The translations under genes and the position numbers were made by a program. Positions 53,144 through 62,296 of a stretch of 64,000 nucleotides of DNA are shown here, piece by piece. The number at the start of each line of letters is the position of its first letter. The first letter of the stretch is position 1. The notes beneath the pieces were generated by a model. It was not told the origin of the DNA. It searched no databases and saw only the letters and a program-made list of their open reading frames with translations. The stretch comes from Nocardia cyriacigeorgica (GTDB lineage: Bacteria > Actinomycetota > Actinomycetes > Mycobacteriales > Mycobacteriaceae), in the NCBI RefSeq assembly GCF_029868385.1, contig NZ_JARWNX010000062.1, positions 1-64,000 on the forward strand. Direction: 5' to 3'.

Positions 53144-55111
53144 ATGACCACCTCCCCGTCGCTCGAACTCCGCGAGACCGGACAATCACCGCCACGACCG
53201 GGCCGCACCACCGCTTGGGCGCTGCCCGAAGTGCGGTGGGCGCTCGCTGCCACCGCACTGTTCGTGGCCGGTGCGGCGGCGCAGTGGACGCAGGCGCCGG
53301 AGTGGACGAGGTGGTCGCTGTTCCTGGCGTGCTACCTGGCCGGTGGCTGGGAACCGGCGCTGGAAGGCCTGCGCGCGCTGCGGGACCGGCGTCTCGACGT
53401 GGATCTGCTGATGATCGTCGCGGCGATCGGCGCCGCCGCGATCGGGCAGGTGGTCGACGGCGGACTGCTGATCGTCATCTTCGCGACCTCCGGCGCCTTG
53501 GAAGCGGTGCTGACCCATCGCACCGCCGAAGCGGTACGCGGATTGCTCGACCTCGCCCCCGAACACGTCACGGTCGTCGACGACGACGGACGCGAACGGG
53601 TCGTCGACGCTCGCACACTCGCGGTCGGCCAGCTGATCCTGGTGCGGCCGGGTGAGCGGATCGGCGGTGACGGCATCGTCGAATCGGGGCGCAGCGAAGT
53701 CGATCAGGCCTCGATCACCGGTGAACCGCTGCCGGTTACCGCCGAGCCGGGCACCGAGGTCTTCGCCGGCACAAGCAACGGCACCGGCGTCCTGCGGATC
53801 CGGGTGCAACGAGCCGCCGCCGATTCGGTGATCGCCCGCATCGCGGCCATGGTGCGACAGGCCTCCGAATCCAAGGCCGCGACCCAGCTGTTCATCGAAC
53901 GCGTCGAGCAGTGGTACTCCACCGGCGTCGTGGTCGCCACCCTCGCGGTGCTGTGCATACCGCTGGCCGCGGGCTCGGAGCTACAGCCGGCATTGCTGCG
54001 TGCGATGACCTTCATGATCGTGGCCTCACCGTGCGCGATCGTGCTCGCGACCATGCCGCCGCTACTGGCCGCGATGGCGAATGCGAGCAGGCACGGGGTG
54101 CTGGTGAAATCGGCGGTGGCGATGGAGCGACTCGGCACTGTCGATATCGTCGCCTTCGACAAGACCGGCACACTCACCGACGGCACCCCACAGCTCACCG
54201 CGATCCATACCCTCACCGAACTCGAATCCGGCCCGACGCTGGCGCTGGCGGCGGCGGCCGAACGCAACAGCGAACATCCCATCGGCGCGGCAATCGTCGC
54301 GGCCGCGGGGCAGCGGGAACTGCGGATCGGCGAGGTCACCGCCTTCGATTCACGACCTGGCCGTGGTGTGCGCGCCACCGTCGACGGCCGGTGCGTCGAA
54401 GTGGGCAGCCCGGCATATCTGCTCGCCGATTCCGCGGCCGCGGCTCCCGCCCGCGAACTCGTCGACGCGGTGGAATCGACCGGCGCGACCGCGGTCGTGG
54501 TCGTCGTCGACGGCTCCCCCGCCGGGGTGCTCGCGGTGACCGACCGGACGCGGCCGGCCGCGGCGCGGACGGTGGCCGACCTCGGCGCGCTCACCGGGCA
54601 GACCCCCCTCCTGCTGACCGGCGACAACGAGCGCGCCGCCGCCGAGTTGGCGGGCTCGCTCGGCATCGCCGACGTCCGGGCCGGGCTGCTGCCCGAGGAC
54701 AAGGTGGCGGCGGTCCGGGGACTCATCGATGCGGGCCGCCGGGTGGCCGTCGTGGGCGACGGCGTCAACGACGCGCCCGCGCTCGCCGCGGCGCACACCG
54801 GTATCGCGATGGGCCGCACCGGATCCGACCTGACGGTCGATACCGCCGACGCCGTAGTGGTCGGTGATGATCTCGGCGCCGTCGCGGCCGTGATCACACT
54901 CTCGCGGCGGGCGCGGCGCATCGTGGTGGCGAACCTGACCATCGCCGGGACCTTCATCGCGGTGCTGGTCACCTGGGATCTGGTGGGTACGCTGCCGCTG
55001 CCGCTCGGTGTGGCGGGACATGAGGGCTCGACGGTGCTCGTCGGATTGAACGGGATGCGGTTGCTCACCGAGCGCGCATGGCGCGACGCGACACGGCCCG
55101 GCGCCGCCTGA
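53144..55111 (+). CDS. ctpJ: P1B-4 type metal-exporting ATPase, CtpJ-like
   Basis: This 655-residue P-type ATPase lacks an N-terminal metal-binding domain. The transmembrane metal site has SPC (295-297) and, near the end, HEGST (626-630), the pair that defines P1B-4 cobalt/nickel/iron/zinc pumps. The phosphorylation site is D339 in DKTGT, followed by an HP region (SEHPIGAAI) and GDGVNDAPAL. It pumps metal out of the cell using ATP. Control by NmtR is expected. GGAG lies 9 bases before the ATG. A perfect hairpin follows the stop, shared with the convergent BCCT gene. Confidence 0.93.
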   Translation: MTTSPSLELRETGQSPPRPGRTTAWALPEVRWALAATALFVAGAAAQWTQAPEWTRWSLFLACYLAGGWEPALEGLRALRDRRLDVDLLMIVAAIGAAAIGQVVDGGLLIVIFATSGALEAVLTHRTAEAVRGLLDLAPEHVTVVDDDGRERVVDARTLAVGQLILVRPGERIGGDGIVESGRSEVDQASITGEPLPVTAEPGTEVFAGTSNGTGVLRIRVQRAAADSVIARIAAMVRQASESKAATQLFIERVEQWYSTGVVVATLAVLCIPLAAGSELQPALLRAMTFMIVASPCAIVLATMPPLLAAMANASRHGVLVKSAVAMERLGTVDIVAFDKTGTLTDGTPQLTAIHTLTELESGPTLALAAAAERNSEHPIGAAIVAAAGQRELRIGEVTAFDSRPGRGVRATVDGRCVEVGSPAYLLADSAAAAPARELVDAVESTGATAVVVVVDGSPAGVLAVTDRTRPAAARTVADLGALTGQTPLLLTGDNERAAAELAGSLGIADVRAGLLPEDKVAAVRGLIDAGRRVAVVGDGVNDAPALAAAHTGIAMGRTGSDLTVDTADAVVVGDDLGAVAAVITLSRRARRIVVANLTIAGTFIAVLVTWDLVGTLPLPLGVAGHEGSTVLVGLNGMRLLTERAWRDATRPGAA

Positions 55112-55128
55112 GCGGTCGCCGGGCCGTG
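55092..55128. terminator. Bidirectional terminator between ctpJ and the BCCT gene
   Basis: CACGGCCCGGCG (55092-55103) pairs perfectly with CGCCGGGCCGTG (55117-55128), and the loop holds a further CCGC/GCGG stem. The hairpin overlaps the last codons of ctpJ and lies 17 bases past its partner's stop. Confidence 0.8.
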
Positions 55129-55144
55129 GCCGTCGCGTACGCGG

Positions 55145-56878
55145 TCAGCTCGCCGATCGGTCCTCGGGGGAATCCTCCGGCGTCTCCTCCACGGCTTCGG
55201 TGACCAGTTCGAAATCGCCGTCGTGGCGCTCGGTGCCCTGGAGGACCGCACCGGCCACCAACTGCACACCCAGGTCCTCGCGCTGAATGATCGGATCGGC
55301 GCGCAGATCGCGATACAGCGATACGCACATGAATCCCATCACCACCATGAACGGCAGTGAGACCACGGTGGTCAGCGCTTGCAGGCCGGTCAGGGCACTG
55401 CCGAGATTCTCCGGATCGGCGATGACGAGCATGATCGCCGCGACGGCGCCGGTGGCCGAACCCCAGAAGATCACCGTGCCGCGCGAGGGTTCGATACTCC
55501 CCTTCTCCGACAGCGTGCCCATCACGATCGATGCCGCGTCGGCGCCGGAGACGAAGAAGATCGCCACCAGCACCATGACCAGACCTGCGGTGAACGAGGC
55601 CAGCGGATAGTGGTCGAGCAGGTGGAACAGCGCGAAGTTCTCGTCCACCGAACCGTCGGCTTCGGTCAGATCGCCGGTCTCGCTCTGCTGACGGATACCG
55701 GCGCCACCGAAGATGACGAACCAGATCAGGCTCACCACACTGGGCACCAGCAGTACACCGGTGACGAACTGACGGATGGTGCGGCCGCGGCTGATCCGGG
55801 CGATGAACATGCCCACGAACGGGGTCCAGGAGATCCACCAGGCCCAGTAGAAGATGGTCCAGGTCGACAGCCAGGTCTCCATGGCTTCGCCGCCCGCGAC
55901 CCCGGTCCGCGAGGCCATGGTCGGCAGCGTCGCCAGATAGTCGCCGAGCGCGGCGGGCAGGAAGTTCAGCATCAGCAGGGTGGGACCGGCGATGAACACG
56001 AACGCAGCGACCGCCAGCGCGAGCACCATATTGATATTGGACAGCCACTGGATGCCACGGTCGATGCCGGAGATCGCGGAGAAGATGAAGGCGACCGTCA
56101 ACGCGCAGATGATGGCGACCAGACCGACCTTGCCGATGGTATCGATCCAGCCGTTGAACTCCATGCCCGCACCGATCTGGAGCGCGCCGAGGCCGAGCGA
56201 GGCGGCCGAACCGAACAGCGTCGCGAAGATCGCCATCATATTGATGGCCTGGCCACCGATACCGTCGGCGCGGCGCCCGAGAATCGGCCGGAAAACCGAG
56301 GAGATCAACTGCGAGCGACCTTTACGGAAGGTGCTGTAGGCGATGGCGAGGCCCGCGACCGCGTAGATCGCCCACGGGTGCAGCGTCCAGTGGAACAGGG
56401 TGGTCGCCATCGCGGTCTCCGCCGCCGCGGGGCTGCCGGGCTCGGCGGTTCCCGGCGGCGGATTCACGAAATGCGAGAGCGGTTCGGCCACACCCCAGAA
56501 CATCAATCCGATGCCCATACCGGCACTGAACATCATCGCGATCCAGGACACGGTGCGGAATTCCGGCTTCTCGCCGTCGGCACCGAGCGGGATCTTGCCG
56601 TATCTGCTTGCCGCCAGCCAGATCACATACACCACGAACACGGTCGCGATGAGCACGAACAACCATCCGGTATTGCTGATCACCCATGACTGCGCGTTAC
56701 CGGCCGCGGTGGCCAGGCTGGTCCGGTCGATGATGCCCCATGCCACGAACGCCAGGGATCCGATCGCCGTCACACCGAAGACGAGTCGGTCCAGTCCCGG
56801 CTTCGCCGGTGATCTGCCAGCAACCCGATGCACCTTCGCGTCGGTGTCCCGGGAATTCCTGTCGGCGCCGATCGACAT
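55145..56878 (-). CDS. BCCT-family betaine transporter
   Basis: This 577-residue carrier has about 12 membrane helices from residue 28 to 520. It carries the sodium-site motif GMGIGLMFWGVAEP, with Gly where the betT gene of this window has Asp; this fits a sodium-coupled glycine betaine carrier of the BetP/OpuD type. The Trp motif WTIFYWAWWISWTPFVGMFIARISRGRTIRQF is intact, and the C-terminal tail is acidic. It stands alone, downstream of no partner gene. AAGGACTC precedes the ATG at 56878. Confidence 0.9.
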   Translation of the reverse strand: MSIGADRNSRDTDAKVHRVAGRSPAKPGLDRLVFGVTAIGSLAFVAWGIIDRTSLATAAGNAQSWVISNTGWLFVLIATVFVVYVIWLAASRYGKIPLGADGEKPEFRTVSWIAMMFSAGMGIGLMFWGVAEPLSHFVNPPPGTAEPGSPAAAETAMATTLFHWTLHPWAIYAVAGLAIAYSTFRKGRSQLISSVFRPILGRRADGIGGQAINMMAIFATLFGSAASLGLGALQIGAGMEFNGWIDTIGKVGLVAIICALTVAFIFSAISGIDRGIQWLSNINMVLALAVAAFVFIAGPTLLMLNFLPAALGDYLATLPTMASRTGVAGGEAMETWLSTWTIFYWAWWISWTPFVGMFIARISRGRTIRQFVTGVLLVPSVVSLIWFVIFGGAGIRQQSETGDLTEADGSVDENFALFHLLDHYPLASFTAGLVMVLVAIFFVSGADAASIVMGTLSEKGSIEPSRGTVIFWGSATGAVAAIMLVIADPENLGSALTGLQALTTVVSLPFMVVMGFMCVSLYRDLRADPIIQREDLGVQLVAGAVLQGTERHDGDFELVTEAVEETPEDSPEDRSAS

Positions 56879-57116
56879 TGAATCGGAGTCCTTTCAGATC
56901 GTGAACGACCGCTGGTGGGCGCTCGTTCTCCTCCCGCAGCAACCGTACAGCGTCACGGGCGCGCCACGGTGCCCGACACCACCGGCAGTCGCGTCGACGC
57001 AGCTGAACGGGTATACCCAGGCCGACCCGGCGCAAAACCCGCGCGCCGCCGCAGCACTCGCTGGTGACCTCCGGCGGGTTCGCCATGCCCGAGCGACAGG
57101 AATCGACCTCGATGCG

Positions 57117-57614
57117 TCAGGAGGTGGTACTGCCGGAATGGCCCGGCAGCACGCAGACCGCGTCGAGCCCGAGCACATGGTTGAGCCTGCCGAAGGCGAG
57201 CCAGGACCCGATGCTCATACTCAGTTCGACGATCTCGGTCTGGCTGTAGCAGGCCGACATTCGGGCCCAGAAGTCCTCGTCGAGGTTGTGATGGTCGAGC
57301 GCGTAGCGTTCGGCGTATTCGGCCGCCAGGCGGGTGCGGTCGTCGAAGGCATCGGTGGTGCGCCAGTCGGCCACGGCCTCGAGGAAGCCCTCCTCGACCT
57401 TGCTGCCCTCGCGTTCGGTGCGCCAGTCCAGGCAGAACAGACAGCCGTTGATCTGCGCGATCCGCATGCGCGCGGCCTCGAATTCGCGCAGTCCGAGGGT
57501 GGAGTGGGAGTACACCGCGAGCGAGAAGTTCGAGGCGGCGACACCGATACCGGGGACCATCTCGCCCCAGACGTAGCCGATGGGGTCCTTGCCCTCCGGG
57601 ATATCGATTCTCAT
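57117..57614 (-). CDS. AhpD-like alkylhydroperoxidase/CMD family protein
   Basis: This 165-residue all-helical protein carries NGCLFCLDW (CxxC, residues 57-65), the redox pair of AhpD-type proteins, and a His-rich second half (ALDHHNLDEDFWARM). AhpD proteins regenerate peroxiredoxin or act as reductases; some members use other electron acceptors. The start overlaps the end of the reductase gene by four bases, so the two are translated together. Both are probably under the KstR2-like operator. Confidence 0.85.
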   Translation of the reverse strand: MRIDIPEGKDPIGYVWGEMVPGIGVAASNFSLAVYSHSTLGLREFEAARMRIAQINGCLFCLDWRTEREGSKVEEGFLEAVADWRTTDAFDDRTRLAAEYAERYALDHHNLDEDFWARMSACYSQTEIVELSMSIGSWLAFGRLNHVLGLDAVCVLPGHSGSTTS

Positions 57615-58690
57615 CTGCGGTTCCTTCCGAGCCGGCCCGCCGCGGGGCGCAGCGGGATATCGAGCGCGTCATAGATTCCCGGCGCCGCGCCGGTCAGCCA
57701 ATCGATGGCGGCGACCAACCGACCGACGGCCGTCGCATTGCCGCCCGCGGCGTAGTTGCCGTCCTCATCGGTCGCCTCGACTGTGACCTCGATGCGCGGG
57801 CGGCCCTCGATGATCACCCGGTGGGCACCGGTGCCATTGGGCGGTACAGGCCAATCCGGTGCGCAGGACGGGTGGATCCGGGTGACGTGTTCGATGACGA
57901 TCGCGGGCTCCCCCGCGACGATCCCCTGCACCTCGAATCGCATGGCGCCCTGGGTTCCGGCCACGAACTCACCCATCGCGGCGGTGCTGATGGTGGCGTC
58001 GAGCTCACGGCGCGCCACCGTTTCGCGGATCTCGTCGAGTTCGACGCCCAGCGCACGCGCCATGAGCCGAATCTGGCCGCCCCACACCATGGTCGGCACG
58101 CTGGGCGCGACCATCGGCGGGTCGTAGTCCATCGCTTGGCCCATACCGACGAGGTAGCGGACCGCGTCGGGTTGGTCGTAGCTGGAGTAGTCGAAGATCT
58201 CCTGGCAGCGGATACCGTCCACCACGGTGCCGAGACCGCTCATCAGCAGCGGCAGTACATCGTTGCCCCAGCCGGGGTCGACACCGGAGACGAACAGCGA
58301 GCCGCCGCCGGACTCGATCGCGGCGAGGACCTTCGCGCGTTGTTCGGCCGGGGCGTTGCGCGCGTCGTAGAAGGCATACAGCGCCGGGGTGACGACCACC
58401 GCGCCCGCCGCGATCGCGGCCACGATATCGGCGAGCGCGTCGTCGGGGCGGATATCGCCGGAGGCGGCGTACACCACGGCCCGCGGCTTCGCGGCCAGCG
58501 CCGCCGCGACATCGGTGGTGGCGGCGACACCGAGGTCATGGTCGAGACCGGCCAACTCGCCCGCATCCCGGCCCGCTTTGTCGGGGTTGTGCACGATGAC
58601 ATCGGCGAGTTCCAGCCCCGGATGTGCCGCGACGGCACGGATGGCCGCGCGGCCGACGTTCCCGGTGCCCCACACCGTCGTGGAGATCAT
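57611..58690 (-). CDS. DapB-like / NAD(P)H-dependent amine dehydrogenase family protein
   Basis: This 359-residue protein starts with a Rossmann motif VWGTGNVGRAAI and continues like a dihydrodipicolinate-reductase N-terminal domain fused to a substrate domain (about 150-345). TRIHPSCAPDWP and GRPRIEVTVEATDEDG are typical of the actinobacterial family annotated as NAD(P)H-dependent amine dehydrogenase. The substrate is unknown; such genes often sit in lipid or steroid catabolic operons. The -10 box TAGACT lies 6 bases before ATG 58690, so the mRNA is leaderless. Its stop overlaps the AhpD-like gene. Confidence 0.82.
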   Translation of the reverse strand: MISTTVWGTGNVGRAAIRAVAAHPGLELADVIVHNPDKAGRDAGELAGLDHDLGVAATTDVAAALAAKPRAVVYAASGDIRPDDALADIVAAIAAGAVVVTPALYAFYDARNAPAEQRAKVLAAIESGGGSLFVSGVDPGWGNDVLPLLMSGLGTVVDGIRCQEIFDYSSYDQPDAVRYLVGMGQAMDYDPPMVAPSVPTMVWGGQIRLMARALGVELDEIRETVARRELDATISTAAMGEFVAGTQGAMRFEVQGIVAGEPAIVIEHVTRIHPSCAPDWPVPPNGTGAHRVIIEGRPRIEVTVEATDEDGNYAAGGNATAVGRLVAAIDWLTGAAPGIYDALDIPLRPAAGRLGRNRR

Positions 58691-58701
58691 CGCGTGAGTC
58701 T

Positions 58702-58715
58702 AGCAAGCGCTTGGT
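58702..58715. promoter_or_regulatory. KstR2-like operator over the divergent promoter
   Basis: AGCAAGCGCTTGGT matches the KstR2 pattern ANCAAGNNCTTGNT at every fixed base. It touches the -10 box of the minus-strand reductase gene. KstR2-type repressors control late cholesterol catabolism. Confidence 0.65.
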
Positions 58716-58765
58716 TGACAGGAGGGCGTTTCCGGTGAGTCCGCTTCGGTCGTACCGTGGCGTGG

Positions 58766-59281
58766 GTGACCACCTTCCGAAAGGCGGAATCCGGCACCCA
58801 CCCGGACTTCTATCCGGCCGAAGCGGCCGGACTGCGCTGGCTCGGCGCGGCCGGAGCGCCGGTGGTGGATGTGCTGTCGGTCGACGCCGGGCATATCGAG
58901 CTGGCGCGCCTGCCGCACGGCCGGGCCTCGGCCGCCAGCGCCCACCGACTCGGTGCGGTGTTGGCGACGATGCACGACGCCGGCGTCGACGGGGCCGGGT
59001 TCGGTTGTCCGCCCGCCGGTTTCACCGGGCAGATCTTCATCGGCAAGCGTCCGATGAGCAGCTTCGAGCACGACCGCTGGGGTACGTTCTACGCCGACGA
59101 ACGGGTACTGCCGTTCCTGGCCGTCGCCTATGACGCGGGCAGCGTCGACCGGGACCAGTGCGCCGAGATCGAACGGGCCTGCACTGTGGTGGCCGATGGG
59201 CGCTTCGATGACGGGGAGCAGCCGCCTGGCCGGAAGGGTCAGCGGATGCCGTCGAGAGCGGGATCGCGACCGGCGGCGTGA
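58766..59281 (+). pseudogene. Fructosamine kinase family protein, C-terminally truncated
   Basis: This 171-residue frame has the N-terminal half of a fructosamine kinase (FN3K) protein: TTFRKAESGTHPDFYPAEAAGLRWL near the start and FGCPPAGFTGQIFIGKRP in the middle, ending near GRFDDGEQPP. The following part of the family, with the catalytic HGDLW and DP motifs, is missing; it stops after an unrelated Arg-rich tail. Its last 43 bases overlap the end of the PhoD gene. GTG 58766 is 7 bases after TACCGT, a leaderless start. It is either a pseudogene or a much-shortened protein. Confidence 0.7.
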
Positions 59282-60906
59282 TCGGTAATGGTCGTCGATT
59301 CCTGTTCGCGAGTGGGTGGACGGGTCGAGCGCCATGCTTCGACCGCACCCGGTACGCCGTCGCGCACCACATAGCTCGCCCGGGTATGGATGGGCGCGCC
59401 GGGCCGCTCGACGTAGGGAACCACGCGGAAGTCGGTGCGCCACAGGCGTTCGTCCACGTCGACCCGGACGTAGCCACGCTGTCCGTTGTAGAACAGCAGG
59501 TCGGGGTTGGCGGCGAGTAGCTGTCGGCCGCGGCCGGGCAGATCCACACCGTCACCGCCGCTGCTGATCGAGGTGCCGGTGAATTCGGTGGCCACCACGG
59601 CGGATTCGGGGTCGGCGGCTTCGCGGCGTAGGTCGGCGGCGTAGTTCTCGTGACGGTCGCCGGTGAGCACCACCAGATTGCGGACCTCGCGGTCGGCGGC
59701 GGCACCGAGGATCGCGGCGCGTTCGCCCGCGTAGCCGTCCCACGCGTCGGTGGAGACCGCGACGCCCGGCCCCGGATCGTGGTCGGTGCGGCCCATCACC
59801 ACCTGGTTGCCGAGAATCTGCCAGCGGGCGGTCGAGCGGGCGAATCCGTCCAGCAGCCACTCACGTTGGGCGCCACCAAGAATGGTGCGATCGAGTCCGC
59901 GCGCGGCCGCGCAACCGGTGACGATCTCGCCCCCGCACGCCTGCCTGGTCCGGTATTGGCGGGTATCGAGCATGGTGATCTCGGCGAGATCACCGAATCG
60001 GTAGCGCCGGTGCAGGCGCATGTTCGGGCCGGATGGAAGCTGCGCCAACCGCAGCGGCTGATGTTCGTACATGGCGTGGAAGGCGGCCGCGCGGCGGCGC
60101 AGGAACACCGCGCGCAGGGCATCGATATCGACGGTGGTCGCGGCGGCGTCGGCGGCCCAGTCGTCGTCGACCTCGTGATCGTCCATGGTGACCAGCCACG
60201 GGAACGCCGCGTGCGCGTCTCGCAGCGGCTCTTCGGATTTGAACCAGGCGTAGTGCAGCCGATATCCGGTCAGATCGCGGGCTTCATGACGCAGCGGCGA
60301 GGGCACCCGGATGCCGCGGCGACGGCCGGTCAACGGGTATTCGTAGATGTAGTCACCGAGGTGCACCACCAGATCGAGGTCTTCGTCGGCCATATGCCGG
60401 TAGGCGGTGAAGTGACCGTCGTTCCAGGCCTGGCAGGAGGCGTAGGCGAAACGCAACCGCGAACTCGTGCCGGGCGCGGGCGCGGTGCGGGTGCGGCCCA
60501 CCGGCGAGACCGCCGAACCGGCGCGAAACCGGTAGAAGTACCAGCGCTGCGGGTCGAGTCCGGCGATCTCGGGATGCACGCTGTGGCCGAGCGCGCGATC
60601 GGCCAGCACCGCACCGCGCCGCACCACCTGCCGGAACCGCTCGTCGTGGGCGATCTCGTAGTCGACGGTCACCGGATGCCGCGGCATACCGCCGAGCCCG
60701 TCCGGGGCGAACGGATCGGGCGCCAACCGGGTCCACAGCACCACACCGTCGGGTGTCGGATCGCCCGAGGCCACACCGAGCGTGAACGGGTCGCCGGTCC
60801 AGCGCGGCGCACGGAACCGGGCGCCGGAGACCGCACAACTTCCCGCCAGCGCGGCGGCCGACGCCACGCCACCGAACCGCAACAGCTGCCGACGCGACAG
60901 GCCCAT
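59239..60906 (-). CDS. PhoD-family alkaline phosphatase, Tat-exported
   Basis: This 555-residue metallophosphatase has a twin-arginine signal (SRRQLLRFGG, residues 4-13), so it is exported folded. The PhoD domains follow: TLGVASGDPTPDGVVLWTRL near 42, FAYASCQAWNDGHFTAYRHMA near 150, GDYIYEY near 184, DDHEVDDDW near 241, and TGDRHENYA near 408. It cleaves phosphate esters, including phospholipids and nucleotides in some relatives, using iron and calcium. The 3' end overlaps the truncated fructosamine kinase gene on the other strand. Confidence 0.92.
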   Translation of the reverse strand: MGLSRRQLLRFGGVASAAALAGSCAVSGARFRAPRWTGDPFTLGVASGDPTPDGVVLWTRLAPDPFAPDGLGGMPRHPVTVDYEIAHDERFRQVVRRGAVLADRALGHSVHPEIAGLDPQRWYFYRFRAGSAVSPVGRTRTAPAPGTSSRLRFAYASCQAWNDGHFTAYRHMADEDLDLVVHLGDYIYEYPLTGRRRGIRVPSPLRHEARDLTGYRLHYAWFKSEEPLRDAHAAFPWLVTMDDHEVDDDWAADAAATTVDIDALRAVFLRRRAAAFHAMYEHQPLRLAQLPSGPNMRLHRRYRFGDLAEITMLDTRQYRTRQACGGEIVTGCAAARGLDRTILGGAQREWLLDGFARSTARWQILGNQVVMGRTDHDPGPGVAVSTDAWDGYAGERAAILGAAADREVRNLVVLTGDRHENYAADLRREAADPESAVVATEFTGTSISSGGDGVDLPGRGRQLLAANPDLLFYNGQRGYVRVDVDERLWRTDFRVVPYVERPGAPIHTRASYVVRDGVPGAVEAWRSTRPPTREQESTTITDHAAGRDPALDGIR

Positions 60907-61132
60907 GTCTCATGGTGGGGGCGCCGGATCGACGGCTACCCACCCGCGCGGTGACGGCCTCGATGACATCCGGCGAACATTCGTCGTCGGCGCCGACCGT
61001 TCGCCGCGCAGTCGTCGGATCGTGACGTAACCCGCCGGTCCGGTCGCCGCCGCTGTGTTCTAATGCCGTTAGCCGAGCGAATGCCGACGTCCTGGGCGTG
61101 CACGATCCGACCGAACACCTGTGGAGGCGATC

Positions 61133-62242
61133 ATGCTGCATACCGATATCCCGACCCGTGGCGAAATCCAGGCGCTTGCCGCGGCCACCGACGACTGGTG
61201 CGTCTCGATCTACACGCCCACCGAATCCGATACCGCCACTCCCGACCAGAACCGCATCGCCTTCTCCAATCAGGCCAGGCGCGTGCTCGATCTGGTCACC
61301 GATGCCGACGCCCGCGCCGCGCTGGAAGAGGAATTCGACGATCTGATCGATGACGAGGAGTTCTGGCGCTACCAGGCACGCACCCTCGTCGTACTGGCCA
61401 CACCCACCCGTGTGCGCACCTATCGGGTGCCGAATCTGCTGGGTGCCGCCGAGGCCGTCGGCGACCGGTTCTCGCTGAAGCAATTGCTGCGCACGATCGC
61501 CTTCCCGCAGTCAGCGTTCGTGCTGGCGCTCGCGGAGGGCTCGGTGCAGTTGGTGCAGGTCAGCGCCGATCGGGCCGCCCAGGATGTCCGGGTTCCCGGC
61601 CTGCCCACCAGCGCGGCCGACTACGCGCGCAAGGCCTCCCTCGGCGACCGCGCCCCCAAAGGCCGCGTTCAGGGTGATGAGGGGCGCAAGATGCGGGTAC
61701 GTCAGTACTCGCGCGCCATCGACGCCGAACTGCGCGACATCCTGTCCGGGCGTGATGTTCCGCTGATCCTGGCCGCCGCCGAACCCACCGATGCCCTGTT
61801 CCGCTCGGTCAACAGCTACGACGGTCTGCTCGATGAGAGCATCCCCGGCAATCCCGAGCATCTGTCGGACCAGGAGCTGGCCGACCGTTCCCGCGAGATC
61901 CTGGACCGCCACTACGCGGCGCAGCTGGCCGAACTGGCCGCCCTGGTGGACAAACGCCGCGGCGAGGGTCGGGCGAGCACCGATATCGCCGATCTGGCGC
62001 GCGCGGCGACCTTCGGCAATGTCGACACCCTGCTGGTCGATATCGACGCCTCGGTGCCGGGCGCCATCTCCGCCGACGACGGTGCCGTCACCTTCGACAC
62101 ATCGGCCGATACCGAAACCCCTGGCGTCCTGGACGAGATCTGCCGTCGGGTGCTGCTGTCGAGCGGCCGGGTGCTCGCGGTCCGCGCCGAGGACATGCCG
62201 GGCGGCGCGCAGATCGCGGGCATCCTGCGGTACGCGCCGTAG
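61133..62242 (+). CDS. baeRF family protein (bacterial eRF1-like)
   Basis: This 369-residue protein matches the bacterial archaeo-eukaryotic release factor-like (baeRF) family: LAAATDDWCVSIYTPTE at the start, PQSAFVLALAEGSVQLVQV near residue 130, and a closing VLAVRAEDMPGGAQIAGILRY. The peptidyl-tRNA-hydrolysis GGQ motif of true release factors is not visible, as usual for the family. It may recycle stalled ribosomes or act in stress; the function is inferred only. GGAGG lies 6 bases before ATG 61133. Confidence 0.8.
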   Translation: MLHTDIPTRGEIQALAAATDDWCVSIYTPTESDTATPDQNRIAFSNQARRVLDLVTDADARAALEEEFDDLIDDEEFWRYQARTLVVLATPTRVRTYRVPNLLGAAEAVGDRFSLKQLLRTIAFPQSAFVLALAEGSVQLVQVSADRAAQDVRVPGLPTSAADYARKASLGDRAPKGRVQGDEGRKMRVRQYSRAIDAELRDILSGRDVPLILAAAEPTDALFRSVNSYDGLLDESIPGNPEHLSDQELADRSREILDRHYAAQLAELAALVDKRRGEGRASTDIADLARAATFGNVDTLLVDIDASVPGAISADDGAVTFDTSADTETPGVLDEICRRVLLSSGRVLAVRAEDMPGGAQIAGILRYAP

Positions 62243-62252
62243 CTGTACGGGT

Positions 62253-62282
62253 CCGACCGGTCGGTGTGATCCGACCGGTCGG
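62253..62282. terminator. Terminator formed by two copies of one palindrome
   Basis: CCGACCGGTCGG occurs at 62253-62264 and 62271-62282. Each copy is self-complementary and the two also pair with each other as a 12-bp stem with a 6-base loop. It lies between the convergent baeRF and hydrolase genes. Confidence 0.75.
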
Positions 62283-62296
62283 TGCTGGTCGCGTGC

